Source: Desulfuromonadales bacterium (GTDB lineage: Bacteria > Desulfobacterota > Desulfuromonadia > Geobacterales > Pseudopelobacteraceae). Taken from it: 41,355 nt of DNA. The stretch is from the NCBI GenBank assembly GCA_013349325.1, contig DUZX01000035.1, positions 1 through 41,355 of the forward strand. Reading direction: 5' to 3'. The notes below the pieces were generated by a model. The model was not told where the DNA came from. It saw nothing but the letters and a program-made list of their open reading frames with translations, and ran no database searches. Position numbers and translations under genes: made by a program. Positions 1-6,325 of this stretch are shown piece by piece (the first letter of the stretch is position 1; each line of letters opens with the position of its first letter).

Positions 1-135
1 CACCTGATCAATCGTGTCAACAGGCAGGCGCCGTTCGGTTGCGAAAGCTGGAGAGAAGCGACCTGTGCGCGATTGGGACTTGAATCAACTTTAAGGCGAC
101 GAGGGTGGCAATCAGGACGGAAAAGAAAAGAATAA
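1..135 (+). pseudogene. C-terminal tail of a REP-associated tyrosine transposase (RAYT/IS200-like), cut by the window edge
   Basis: The first 44 codons are open in frame 1 and end at TAA 133-135. The peptide contains the stretch PFGCESW, then RLGLESTLRRRG, and a basic tail ending KRKE. From memory this is the usual C-terminus of Y1_Tnp transposases of the RAYT type (PFGSxxW...RLGLESTLRPRGRPRK), single-strand HUH nucleases that act on palindromic REP sequences. The catalytic HUH and Tyr residues would lie upstream of the window, so I cannot tell whether the gene is intact. Just downstream, 139-150 reads GGTGCCTGTCCC, a motif often seen beside such transposases. Family assignment rests on about 30 residues, so confidence is moderate. 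Confidence 0.6.
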
Positions 136-146
136 TAGGTGCCTGT

Positions 147-174
147 CCCCTTATAGGTATCCCCTTATAGGTAT
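147..174. repeat. perfect 14-bp tandem duplication at the RAYT/IS3 junction
   Basis: The unit CCCCTTATAGGTAT occurs at 147-160 and again at 161-174, directly after the GGTGCCTGTCCC motif. It forms the artificial C-terminus of the truncated IS3 OrfA on the minus strand (residues after YRQIG). It therefore marks the recombination or insertion joint between the two transposon remnants. Confidence 0.8.
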
Positions 175-408
175 CCCGATCTGACGGTAAAGCTCTGCCA
201 CTTCGGCATCGTGGTTGACTTCTTTCTTCTTGCCCTTACCAAACAGGTCAGCGGCGTTTTCGGCAAGTTCCTGTTTCCAGCGGGTTATCTGTGTCGGATG
301 AACCTTGTACTCGGTTGCGAGTTCAGCCAGAGTCTTTGACTCCGAAAGGGCTGCCAAGGCGACCTTGGCTTTAAAATCTGCGCTGTGACGTTTCCGATGT
401 TGTGGCAT
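151..408 (-). pseudogene. IS3-family transposase OrfA, truncated at the 3' end
   Basis: The 85-residue protein starts at ATG 406-408 ([21 protein letters not shown]) and carries the helix-turn-helix typical of IS3 OrfA (HTH_Tnp_1): [20 protein letters not shown] at about residues 26-45. In the family it binds the IS ends and makes the OrfAB transposase by frameshifting. Homologues normally continue past YRQIG into a leucine-zipper region of 15-25 more residues and are followed by OrfB with the DDE domain. Here the frame runs into the 14-bp tandem repeat and stops, and no OrfB is present. It is a remnant and would need a partner in trans to be active. The sequence CACCTGTCCCAATAATCGG at 452-470 upstream may be the remaining IS end, which I cannot confirm. 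Confidence 0.75.
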
Positions 409-503
409 TGAATCTCTCCTTTTTAGGTCGATTCATTGCTTATACACCTGTCCCAATAATCGGCGCCACTTCAGCTAATACATGCAAAAAAACGAAACGC
501 CAC

Positions 504-535
504 AACAGGGAACCGCAAAATTGCGGTTCCCTGTT
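504..535. terminator. strong bidirectional-type hairpin
   Basis: A perfect 15-bp inverted repeat (AACAGGGAACCGCAA / TTGCGGTTCCCTGTT) with only two bases between the arms. It is followed by a T/A-rich run on the plus side and preceded by an A-rich run (read as T on the minus strand). It lies between the IS3 remnant and the toxin-antitoxin promoter and would insulate the latter. A factor-independent terminator is the likely role; the flanking T tracts are imperfect. Confidence 0.65.
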
Positions 536-566
536 TAATATTTTGCTATTGAATTCCGCTTTTGAT

Positions 567-598
567 TGCTTGACAAGCATGAATATTCCGACAATAAT
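567..598 (+). promoter_or_regulatory. promoter and overlapping operator of the AbrB/PIN operon
   Basis: TTGACA at 570-575 and AATAAT at 593-598 are separated by 17 bp, a near-consensus sigma-70 promoter. A perfect palindrome TGCTTG-A-CAAGCA at 567-579 covers the -35 box. The antitoxin of such pairs normally binds a palindrome at its own promoter, so this is a likely autoregulatory operator. A strong ribosome site (AAGGAGGA, about 621-628) precedes the ATG at 635. Confidence 0.6.
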
Positions 599-634
599 AT
601 TTTGTAGGATTTATTTATAAAGGAGGAATTCAAA

Positions 635-868
635 ATGCTTGCAGTAAAAGTTCTCCCAAAGGGACAAATTACACTCCCGAAAGAAGTACGCCAGAAACTT
701 CATATCCAAGTTGGCGACACTCTACTTATGGATGCTGATGGTGAACAGGTCGTTTTCAGGAGAGGCAAGACCATCTTTGATTTTAAAGGGGTTTTACCTA
801 GTATGGGAATGACAATTGACGAGATCAGAGAAAAAGGGATCGCAGGAGGGGTGGGGGCAAATGAATAA
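635..868 (+). CDS. AbrB/MazE-fold antitoxin (VapB-like)
   Basis: A 77-residue protein starting at ATG 635 behind a strong AAGGAGG site. Residues 1-45 match the swapped-hairpin SpoVT/AbrB DNA-binding domain: VKVLPKGQITLPKEVRQKL, then VGDTLLMDADGEQVVFRR. The remaining tail (about residues 50-77) would wrap the toxin. It overlaps the downstream PIN-domain gene by 8 bp, the usual antitoxin-first arrangement with translational coupling. It is expected to neutralise the toxin and repress the promoter through the palindrome over the -35 box. The domain and pairing are clear; whether the pair is active today is not known. Both genes are AT-richer than the window average, in keeping with transfer. Confidence 0.85.
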   Translation: MLAVKVLPKGQITLPKEVRQKLHIQVGDTLLMDADGEQVVFRRGKTIFDFKGVLPSMGMTIDEIREKGIAGGVGANE

Positions 869-1271
869 AGCATTTATTGACACCAGTGCCATACTTCGCA
901 TGTTGATTCAGGATGACGATTTAAAAGCAAAAGCAGTTGAAAAACTGATACGGAATGCACCAGAGAACGGAGTTGTTCTTCATGTCATCCCGATCACTAT
1001 TATGGAAATCGTCTGGGTTCTGGAAAAAGTCTACAAGCACCCTAAGAAATCGATTCGGGAACTTGCCGAGGCGATCATAAACACACCACAACTAAAAGTA
1101 GACTTGGCTGGAGTGTTTCTGAACGCCCTTAAAGTCTATGAAGAAAAGAATGTCAAGTTTGCCGACGCAGTCATGGCGTTCTGGGGCATGGAGAAAGGAA
1201 TTACCACCACCTACACTTACGATGAGGTAGATTTCAAGCGGATTGAAGGATTATCAGTACTAAAACCATAG
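861..1271 (+). CDS. PIN-domain ribonuclease toxin (VapC family)
   Basis: The start ATG at 861 is chosen because it gives the PIN beginning MNKAFIDTSAILRML and overlaps the antitoxin stop by 8 bp; an upstream ATG at 816 in the same frame would add 15 residues of antitoxin-overlap nonsense. The 136-residue protein has the acidic residues of a PIN nuclease: D7 (IDTSA), E49 (MEIVW), D102 (FADAVMA), and D121/D124 near the C-terminus (TYDEVDFKRI). PIN toxins use these to bind Mg2+/Mn2+ and cleave RNA, often initiator tRNA or 23S rRNA; the target here cannot be read. All expected acidic positions are present, so it looks intact. Confidence 0.85.
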   Translation: MNKAFIDTSAILRMLIQDDDLKAKAVEKLIRNAPENGVVLHVIPITIMEIVWVLEKVYKHPKKSIRELAEAIINTPQLKVDLAGVFLNALKVYEEKNVKFADAVMAFWGMEKGITTTYTYDEVDFKRIEGLSVLKP

Positions 1272-1467
1272 AGTCACACCTTCCAATTTGACAAAACCAT
1301 AAAACCAACGGCGAGAACACCGAATATTCAACCAGCGGCAGCACCGGTCATCGGGAAAAAGCCCCCGCCGAGCCGGTGTGCCTTATCACGTTGGGCAGGA
1401 ATTCAGGAACTGATGAATAGCATCGAAAAGAACAATCTATGGATAATATTCCTTGTGGGCTTGATCT

Positions 1468-1794
1468 TCATTTGTCAAGAAGCCTGACCATAGCAGCGTG
1501 ATATGCAGCCAAATCTTCCCTACGGTCGATGGCCAACACGAGAACAACAAGAACGTCATCCTCAACCATATAAACCAAGCGGTAACCTTGCTTTCGCAAC
1601 TTTATTTTGTAGCAGCCCCGCAGATCGCCATGCAACTCCGCACCTGGTACATGTGGTTGCTCCAGCCGTTTTTTCAGTGCCTTACGCAGAGGTTCTTTGA
1701 TGCTGCCGTCAAGAGCCTGCCACTCCTTGAGTGCATCGGGCACAAACTTGAGGGTATAGGCGGTGTTACCCTTGCCGGCCTCAGACGGTGTCAA
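1468..1794 (-). CDS. RelE/ParE-superfamily toxin
   Basis: A 108-residue basic protein. The body AYTLKFVPDALKEWQAL, the central LHGDLRGCYKIKLRKQGYRLVY and the following VLVLAIDRRED match RelE/StbE mRNA interferases, which cut mRNA in the ribosomal A site. The basic/aromatic residues expected in the active site (KIK, R, Y, ending DRRE) are present. The frame opens with a TTG at 1792-1794 that overlaps the antitoxin's last codons by 14 bp, with a GAGG motif about 7 bases upstream; no ATG/GTG is available before the conserved start, so TTG is my choice. The antitoxin lies directly upstream, as expected for relBE-type pairs. Confidence 0.8.
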   Translation of the reverse strand: MTPSEAGKGNTAYTLKFVPDALKEWQALDGSIKEPLRKALKKRLEQPHVPGAELHGDLRGCYKIKLRKQGYRLVYMVEDDVLVVLVLAIDRREDLAAYHAAMVRLLDK

Positions 1795-2038
1795 TGTCGA
1801 CCTCTACTGCCCGTTCTTTCTGCTCTAGCCGGTGACGGACAAGTTCCGTTAATTCCCGGTCGGCAAGGGCCTCGACAAGGGCCTGAAAAATCTTTGGTGT
1901 CACCATGTAAAATGCCGGACGGTTGTGGTTTAAGATCGCCACCGGCTTTTCACCAGCGGTGCGGAGCACCTGTGCCGGATTTTTCTTAAACTCTGACATA
2001 CTAATGGAAAGATCGGCGTAAATGGTATCCATGTGCAT
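1781..2038 (-). CDS. RelB/Phd-YefM (StbD-like) antitoxin
   Basis: About 85 residues. The N-terminal part DTIYADLSISMSEFKKNPAQVL is the DNA-binding fold of Phd/YefM-type antitoxins, followed by PVAILNHNRPAFYMV and an acidic C-terminus (QKERAVEVDIDTV) that should cover the toxin. Start: the AGGAGG at 2044-2049 places ATG 2036-2038 at 5 bases and ATG 2030-2032 at 11 bases; a GTG further upstream lies inside the ribosome site and is unlikely. It overlaps the toxin gene by 14 bp and presumably represses the joint promoter through the palindrome at 2055-2072. Confidence 0.8.
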   Translation of the reverse strand: MHMDTIYADLSISMSEFKKNPAQVLRTAGEKPVAILNHNRPAFYMVTPKIFQALVEALADRELTELVRHRLEQKERAVEVDIDTV

Positions 2039-2054
2039 AAGCACCTCCTATATT

Positions 2055-2090
2055 AGCTCTAAATATAGAGCTGTTTTCGTAGTTTTTCAA
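2055..2090 (-). promoter_or_regulatory. promoter and operator of the relBE-type pair
   Basis: On the minus strand TTGAAA (2090-2085) and TATATT (2067-2062) are spaced by 17 bp. The perfect inverted repeat AGCTCTA-AATA-TAGAGCT (2055-2072) covers the -10 box and the likely start site. This is the classical layout for autorepression by the antitoxin or the toxin-antitoxin complex. Confidence 0.6.
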
Positions 2091-2316
2091 GTCCTTTGTG
2101 AGAGGGAATTCGCCGGCGCAAAGGACAGTTACAAGATGCTGACGAAAATAAAGCCCAACACGCGCTCAGACCGTGACCGGGCGATGGATGAAGCCGCCCG
2201 GCAGGTCAAACGCAGCCCCGTTATAGGTTCAGTCTCTGGCTGAGCCGATTTTTGATGGAATGATAATTGCCAGAGACATAATCTTCCGGCAAAAGAATGC
2301 ATAAACCGAAGTTCAT
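2091..2316. other. intergenic stretch without a recognisable gene
   Basis: Short frames exist on both strands but none has a convincing start, ribosome site or family resemblance. Nothing here resembles an RNA gene. It separates the minus-strand toxin-antitoxin pair from the plus-strand exporter operon. Confidence 0.5.
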
Positions 2317-2341
2317 CTGTCAGAATGTAACATTGCGACAG
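2317..2341. promoter_or_regulatory. 25-bp palindrome, likely repressor operator of the exporter operon
   Basis: CTGTC-AG-AATGT-A-ACATT-GC-GACAG is symmetrical except for the two dinucleotides. It lies 48 bases before the start of the adaptor gene at 2389. Size and symmetry are like TetR-family sites, which commonly control efflux operons; no TetR gene is in the window, so the regulator is unknown. Confidence 0.45.
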
Positions 2342-2388
2342 ATAACTCACTCAATTCAGGTACACAGCTACAGCATGGGGAAAATTGC

Positions 2389-3633
2389 ATGACAGGGCAT
2401 TCTTTTTCTAAACGGCGCATTTTTATCGGGGCGGTGGTTTTGCTGGTGGTCGCCGCAGCTTTTATGATGAAGCTGAGGGGAAAAATAGTTGTGGGCATCC
2501 CGGTTGAGCGTCGGGACCTGTTGCAGACGGTTGTTACCACCGGACGGGTTACGTCGCTGGCACGGGTTGAGGTTGGCAGTCAGATCATCGGCTCAGTTGC
2601 GGTAGTGCGTGTTGAAGCCGGAGACCGGGTGAAGGCCGGTCAGGTTCTGCTGCAGCTGCGTGACGATGAAGCGCGGGCGGCGCTTGATCAATCACTGGCC
2701 GTTGTCCGCGAACTTGAAGAGCGGCTGAAGCAGATCGGCTCAATAGACGGGCCGGTCAGTCAGCAACGGGTGGCGGAAGCTGAAGCAACCTTGCGTCAGG
2801 CGGTTGGCACGTATGAACGCATCCATACATTGTATGAAAGCGGCATCTCCAGTCGTGCCGAACTCGATGATGCGCTGCGGGCGCGTGATGTGGCTGCCGG
2901 CCTGGTTGAGCGGGAAAAACTGCAGCGAAATAACAGTCGCCCGCAGGGGAGCGATGTCAGACTTGCTGAAGCGAGGCTGGCTCAGGCGCGCGCTGTGGTA
3001 GCGGTCGCCAGGGAGCGTCTTGCCCGTATGGTAATTACCGCACCGGGAGATGGTACGGTAATCATTCGGAAAGTTGAAGTCGGTGATGTTGCCCAACCGG
3101 GGGTGCCGTTGCTGGTGCTCTCACGGAATGGGCGTACGCAGATAACCGCCCAGATAGACGAGAAAAACCTTGGCCTGTTGCGGGTAGGGCAGGCCGCCGT
3201 CGGCTCTGCTGATGCCTATCCCGAGAAGTCATTTCCGGCCAGTCTTACCACCGTCGTGCCGGCCGTTGACCCGCAACGGGGCACGGTTGAGGTTCGCTGC
3301 GACGTTACCGAACCCCCCTCTTACCTTGTGCCGGATATGACCGTTTCCCTGGAAATAGAGGTCGCCCGGCATGCACACGTGGTGACGGTAGCCTCGGAAG
3401 CGGTGCGGGACGTCTCGTCAGCCCCCTGGGTGCTGGTGGCCCGTGACGGGCGGGCAGTACGCCGGAATATCACACTCGGCATCCGTGGCAGTGGCGCCAG
3501 CGAAGTTACCGGTGGGCTTACAGAGGGGGAAATCGTACTTTCCGGAGCTGAGAAAATTACTGCCGGCAGCAGGATTCGTCCGCAGGTCGCGGTGTCCGAA
3601 AAAGTATCCGGCGGAAAAAGTAATGCGAATTGA
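2389..3633 (+). CDS. periplasmic adaptor (HlyD/MacA-type) of an ABC exporter
   Basis: A 414-residue membrane-anchored adaptor. An N-terminal hydrophobic segment (about residues 11-27, IFIGAVVLLVVAAAFMM) anchors it. It is followed by a biotinyl-lipoyl half (VGSQIIGSVAVVRVEAGDRV), an alpha-helical hairpin (about 95-200), the second lipoyl half (ITAPGDGTVIIRKVEVGDV) and a beta-barrel/membrane-proximal region. Such proteins bridge an inner-membrane ABC permease to an outer-membrane channel. The next two genes, a permease (11-bp overlap) and an ATPase (8-bp overlap), form the transporter, so one operon is clear. The substrate cannot be read; drug, lipid or peptide export are all possible. Start ATG 2389 gives a normal short basic N-terminus, though the ribosome site is weak. 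Regulation may act through the palindrome at 2317-2341. Confidence 0.85.
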   Translation: MTGHSFSKRRIFIGAVVLLVVAAAFMMKLRGKIVVGIPVERRDLLQTVVTTGRVTSLARVEVGSQIIGSVAVVRVEAGDRVKAGQVLLQLRDDEARAALDQSLAVVRELEERLKQIGSIDGPVSQQRVAEAEATLRQAVGTYERIHTLYESGISSRAELDDALRARDVAAGLVEREKLQRNNSRPQGSDVRLAEARLAQARAVVAVARERLARMVITAPGDGTVIIRKVEVGDVAQPGVPLLVLSRNGRTQITAQIDEKNLGLLRVGQAAVGSADAYPEKSFPASLTTVVPAVDPQRGTVEVRCDVTEPPSYLVPDMTVSLEIEVARHAHVVTVASEAVRDVSSAPWVLVARDGRAVRRNITLGIRGSGASEVTGGLTEGEIVLSGAEKITAGSRIRPQVAVSEKVSGGKSNAN

Positions 3634-4843
3634 ATGGTTGCTGGCACTCCGCTTTCTGAAAGAGGGGCGGGCACAGACCTTTTTCATGCTTGGTGGGGTC
3701 ACGATGGGGGTCGGGGTGATTGTGTTCCTGACCGCGCTGATTACCGGACTACAGCGCAGTATAATTGATAAAACCCTGGGAACCCAGGCTCATGTGGTTA
3801 TGAGAATGCCTGATGATGAAGCCCGGCGCATCATCAAACCGGATAGTGTGCGGACCGTTTCCGCCAATATTGAACGTCGCGCCCAGCGGCTCAGTTCCAT
3901 CCTGCAGTGGCAGCAGGTTATGCGGGAACTGGAGAAGCGCACCGAAGTGACCGCCGTGTCACCGTTGGTCGCCGGACCTTCATTCGCCATTCGGGGGAAT
4001 GCCACCAAATCGGTCGCTCTGATGGGGATTGATCAGGAAAAATACACCAGAATAGTGCCGATGGCGTCATTCATGAAAGAGGGAGAGTTTCGCATTTCTG
4101 CAAATGATGCCGCCGTCGGAACCGATCTTGCGCGTGAACTGGGAGTGACCCTGGGAGATAAAATCCGCCTGCAGACCGCTGACGGTCGCAGTGAAACGAT
4201 TACTGTCGCCGGCATTTTCGACGTCGGAATCCGCGATCTCAACCGGCGCTGGGTGTTTATCACGCTCCGTTCGGCCCAGAATCTGCTGGATCTTGTCGGC
4301 GGTGTATCGAGCATTGACGTTACCGTGCGGGAGCTTTTCAAAGCTGAGGTTATTGGTCAGCAGCTTGCCCGGCAGACCGGACTGACCGCCGAAAGCTGGA
4401 TGAAAACCAACGCCCAGTTGATGGTCGGCCTCAAATCGCAGAGTGCCTCCAGCTATATGATTCAGTTTTTTGTCATCATCTCGGTGGCCTTTGGCATAAC
4501 GAGCGTGCTGGTCGTATCGGTTATCCAGAAATCCCGTGAAGTCGGCATTCTACGGGCAATGGGTTGCTCACGGAGAAGAATACGGAACATTTTCCTCCTC
4601 CAGGGGGGGCTGGTCGGATTGGTCGGCTCCCTGCTCGGCAGCGGACTGGGGACTCTGCTGGTGACCTTCTTTGCCAGTACGGCCAAAAATCCGGACGGCA
4701 CTCCGATCTTTCCGGTGGTGCTCGAACCGGGCATGTTTCTGATTGCAGCCGGAGTGGCAACAGTTACCGGTATTCTGGCCGCCGCTGCTCCGGCGGTACG
4801 GGCGGCAAAACTTGACCCTGTGGTGGCGATCCGCAATGTCTGA
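3623..4843 (+). CDS. FtsX/MacB-type ABC transporter permease
   Basis: Start ATG 3623 ([21 protein letters not shown]) overlaps the adaptor stop by 11 bp; longer upstream frames would read through the adaptor in another frame. The 406-residue protein has the MacB/LolC architecture: one N-terminal membrane segment (about 24-44), a large periplasmic domain (about 50-275), then three C-terminal segments, with the FtsX-type motif [22 protein letters not shown] in the cytoplasmic loop between the second and third. It ends [10 protein letters not shown], typical for the family. It uses the ATPase encoded next (8-bp overlap) and is expected to work by mechanotransmission, pushing periplasmic substrates outward through the adaptor. 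Confidence 0.88.
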   Translation: MRIEWLLALRFLKEGRAQTFFMLGGVTMGVGVIVFLTALITGLQRSIIDKTLGTQAHVVMRMPDDEARRIIKPDSVRTVSANIERRAQRLSSILQWQQVMRELEKRTEVTAVSPLVAGPSFAIRGNATKSVALMGIDQEKYTRIVPMASFMKEGEFRISANDAAVGTDLARELGVTLGDKIRLQTADGRSETITVAGIFDVGIRDLNRRWVFITLRSAQNLLDLVGGVSSIDVTVRELFKAEVIGQQLARQTGLTAESWMKTNAQLMVGLKSQSASSYMIQFFVIISVAFGITSVLVVSVIQKSREVGILRAMGCSRRRIRNIFLLQGGLVGLVGSLLGSGLGTLLVTFFASTAKNPDGTPIFPVVLEPGMFLIAAGVATVTGILAAAAPAVRAAKLDPVVAIRNV

Positions 4844-5522
4844 TATGAACAACATACTTCAACTGTCCGATGTCCGCAAAGTGTACGGCAACGACGGCAT
4901 CACGACGGAAGTGCTTCACGGCATAGATCTCACACTGCAGCGAGGGGAATTCACCGCTCTGATCGGGCCGTCCGGTTCCGGCAAAAGTACCCTGCTGAAT
5001 ATCATCGGGCTGTTGGAACAGCCGACGAGTGGCGTAATCCGGGTGCAGGGGCAAGAAACCGGAACGCTGGCGGATGAAGAGCTTACCAGACTGCGGGGCA
5101 GGAGTATCGGGTTTGTCTTCCAGTTCCATCACCTGATTCCGGCATTCACGGCCCTCGAAAATGTTATGATGCCGCTGATGCTGGAAGCGGGGCGGCCGAC
5201 ACCGCAGCAGCGCGAGCGGGCCACGGCACTGCTGACGCGCGTTGGTCTGGCAGACCGTCTTGATTTCAAACCGGCCAAACTTTCCGGTGGTCAGCAGCAG
5301 CGGGTTGCCATTGCCCGTGCCCTCGCGGCCGATCCTCCGCTTATCCTTGCCGATGAACCGACCGGCAATCTCGACACCGCCGCTGCCGATGAGATCTTCA
5401 AGCTGCTGTATGAAGTAAATCAGGAATCAGGCACCACTTTCCTGATCATTACGCACGATCCGCGTTTGGCGCATCGCTGCAGGAGGGTGGTTGAACTGGT
5501 TGACGGGCGGATTGTGGGATAA
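4836..5522 (+). CDS. ABC transporter ATPase (MacB/LolD class)
   Basis: A 228-residue nucleotide-binding subunit. Start ATG 4836 overlaps the permease stop by 8 bp; ATG 4845 is an alternative. Walker A is GPSGSGKST at residues 44-52, the signature LSGGQQQRV at 149-157, Walker [13 protein letters not shown] from 169, and the switch histidine follows in ITHD. The spacing and the DEPTGNLD form are those of the LolD/MacB/FtsE class that pairs with FtsX-type permeases. It powers the permease encoded just upstream. This operon has the order adaptor-permease-ATPase, unlike the second exporter at 18755-21948. Confidence 0.93.
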   Translation: MSDMNNILQLSDVRKVYGNDGITTEVLHGIDLTLQRGEFTALIGPSGSGKSTLLNIIGLLEQPTSGVIRVQGQETGTLADEELTRLRGRSIGFVFQFHHLIPAFTALENVMMPLMLEAGRPTPQQRERATALLTRVGLADRLDFKPAKLSGGQQQRVAIARALAADPPLILADEPTGNLDTAAADEIFKLLYEVNQESGTTFLIITHDPRLAHRCRRVVELVDGRIVG

Positions 5523-5645
5523 TACCAATTCCATATCAAGGCCCTCTCTTCGTTGGCTCGTATTCGGCTGCTCAACGTACGGACATGCACGCCTCGCAGC
5601 CTCAATCCTCGCCGCCTTGATATCATCCTTGATCTGGAATTGGGA
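5523..5645. repeat. MITE-like 123-bp element with imperfect terminal inverted repeats
   Basis: The left end, TACCAATTCCATATCAAGG (5523-5541), is nearly the reverse complement of the right end, CCTTGATCTGGAATTGGGA (5627-5645), with two or three mismatches. It fills the whole gap between the convergent ABC exporter and TVP38 genes. It has no convincing gene inside. A non-autonomous mobile element or an extragenic repeat is likely; it may also serve as a terminator region. Confidence 0.5.
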
Positions 5646-5652
5646 TAACCTG

Positions 5653-6321
5653 TTATTTTTTGAACTTGTTGTACAGCACCGGAACGAGTGCAAACAGTCC
5701 CAGCAGTGCGAAGGATCCCAGTACGCGGGGCGTGGCGATTGCGGAGAGCGAATCAATGCTTGCCAGGCTGGCACCGGCATTGACAAAAACAAAACCGCCG
5801 GGAATGATGCCGAGCAGGGTGCCGAAGAAGAAGGTTCGCAGTGGCAGACGAGTCAGGCCGGCCGCCAGGTTGATCAGGAAGAACGGGAACAGTGGAACCA
5901 GACGTAGAAACAGCAGGTAATTGAAACCGCGGGTTTCAAGCTCCCGGTTGATCCCCTCCAGTTTGCTGCCGAATTTATTCAGAACGACATCCCGCAGCAG
6001 ATAGCGGGTAATAAGAAACGCCAGGGTAGCGCCGAGAGTAGCGGCGATGTTGGTGTAGAGCGTGCCCATGATCGAACCGAAGATTGCTCCGGCTGCCAGT
6101 GACAGAATGGCTGCTCCCGGAAGGGATAAAGCGGTCTGGACTATATAGAGCGCCATGAAGCCGACCACCATGGTCAGCTTGTGGGCGGCGTAGTAATCCA
6201 ATAGTATCTGACGATTCGTCTTGAGTGCCGCCAGGGTCAGAAAGCGACCCAGGTCGAAGGAGAAGAAGAGGGCGATTAAGAGCGTTGCAGCAATCGCCAG
6301 GATAATTTTTTGAGGTTTCAT
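5653..6321 (-). CDS. TVP38/TMEM64 family (VTT-domain) inner-membrane protein
   Basis: A 222-residue, very hydrophobic protein with about six membrane segments and the VTT/SNARE-associated signature: LPGAAILSLAAGAIFG in the first half, then LETRGFNYLLFLRLVPLFPF and NLAAGLTRLPLRTFFFGTLLG. The RxxPxxPF and G-T-x-x-G-x-x-P elements are those of DedA-related proteins, some of which scramble or flip lipids; the exact role of this subgroup is not known. It starts 4 bases after the stop of the flavoprotein gene upstream, so the two are almost certainly co-transcribed, and fusions or pairs of these families are common. The length is normal and nothing is missing. Confidence 0.85.
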   Translation of the reverse strand: MKPQKIILAIAATLLIALFFSFDLGRFLTLAALKTNRQILLDYYAAHKLTMVVGFMALYIVQTALSLPGAAILSLAAGAIFGSIMGTLYTNIAATLGATLAFLITRYLLRDVVLNKFGSKLEGINRELETRGFNYLLFLRLVPLFPFFLINLAAGLTRLPLRTFFFGTLLGIIPGGFVFVNAGASLASIDSLSAIATPRVLGSFALLGLFALVPVLYNKFKK

Positions 6322-6325
6322 GTCG

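Noticed and set aside
816-860. Upstream ATG (816) in frame with the PIN toxin
   Set aside because: It would add 15 residues lying inside the antitoxin gene and lacking PIN similarity; ATG 861 gives the normal family start.
1342-1378. Bulged hairpin CACCGG...CCGGTG after the PIN toxin gene
   Set aside because: No T tract follows and the stem is interrupted, so I did not call it a terminator.
2022-2243. 73-codon plus-strand frame between the RelB-type antitoxin and the exporter
   Set aside because: It begins inside the antitoxin gene and has no recognisable domain or ribosome site.
4521-4815. Several overlapping frames on both strands inside the exporter permease
   Set aside because: They are shadows of the permease and ATPase genes, without ribosome sites or family resemblance.
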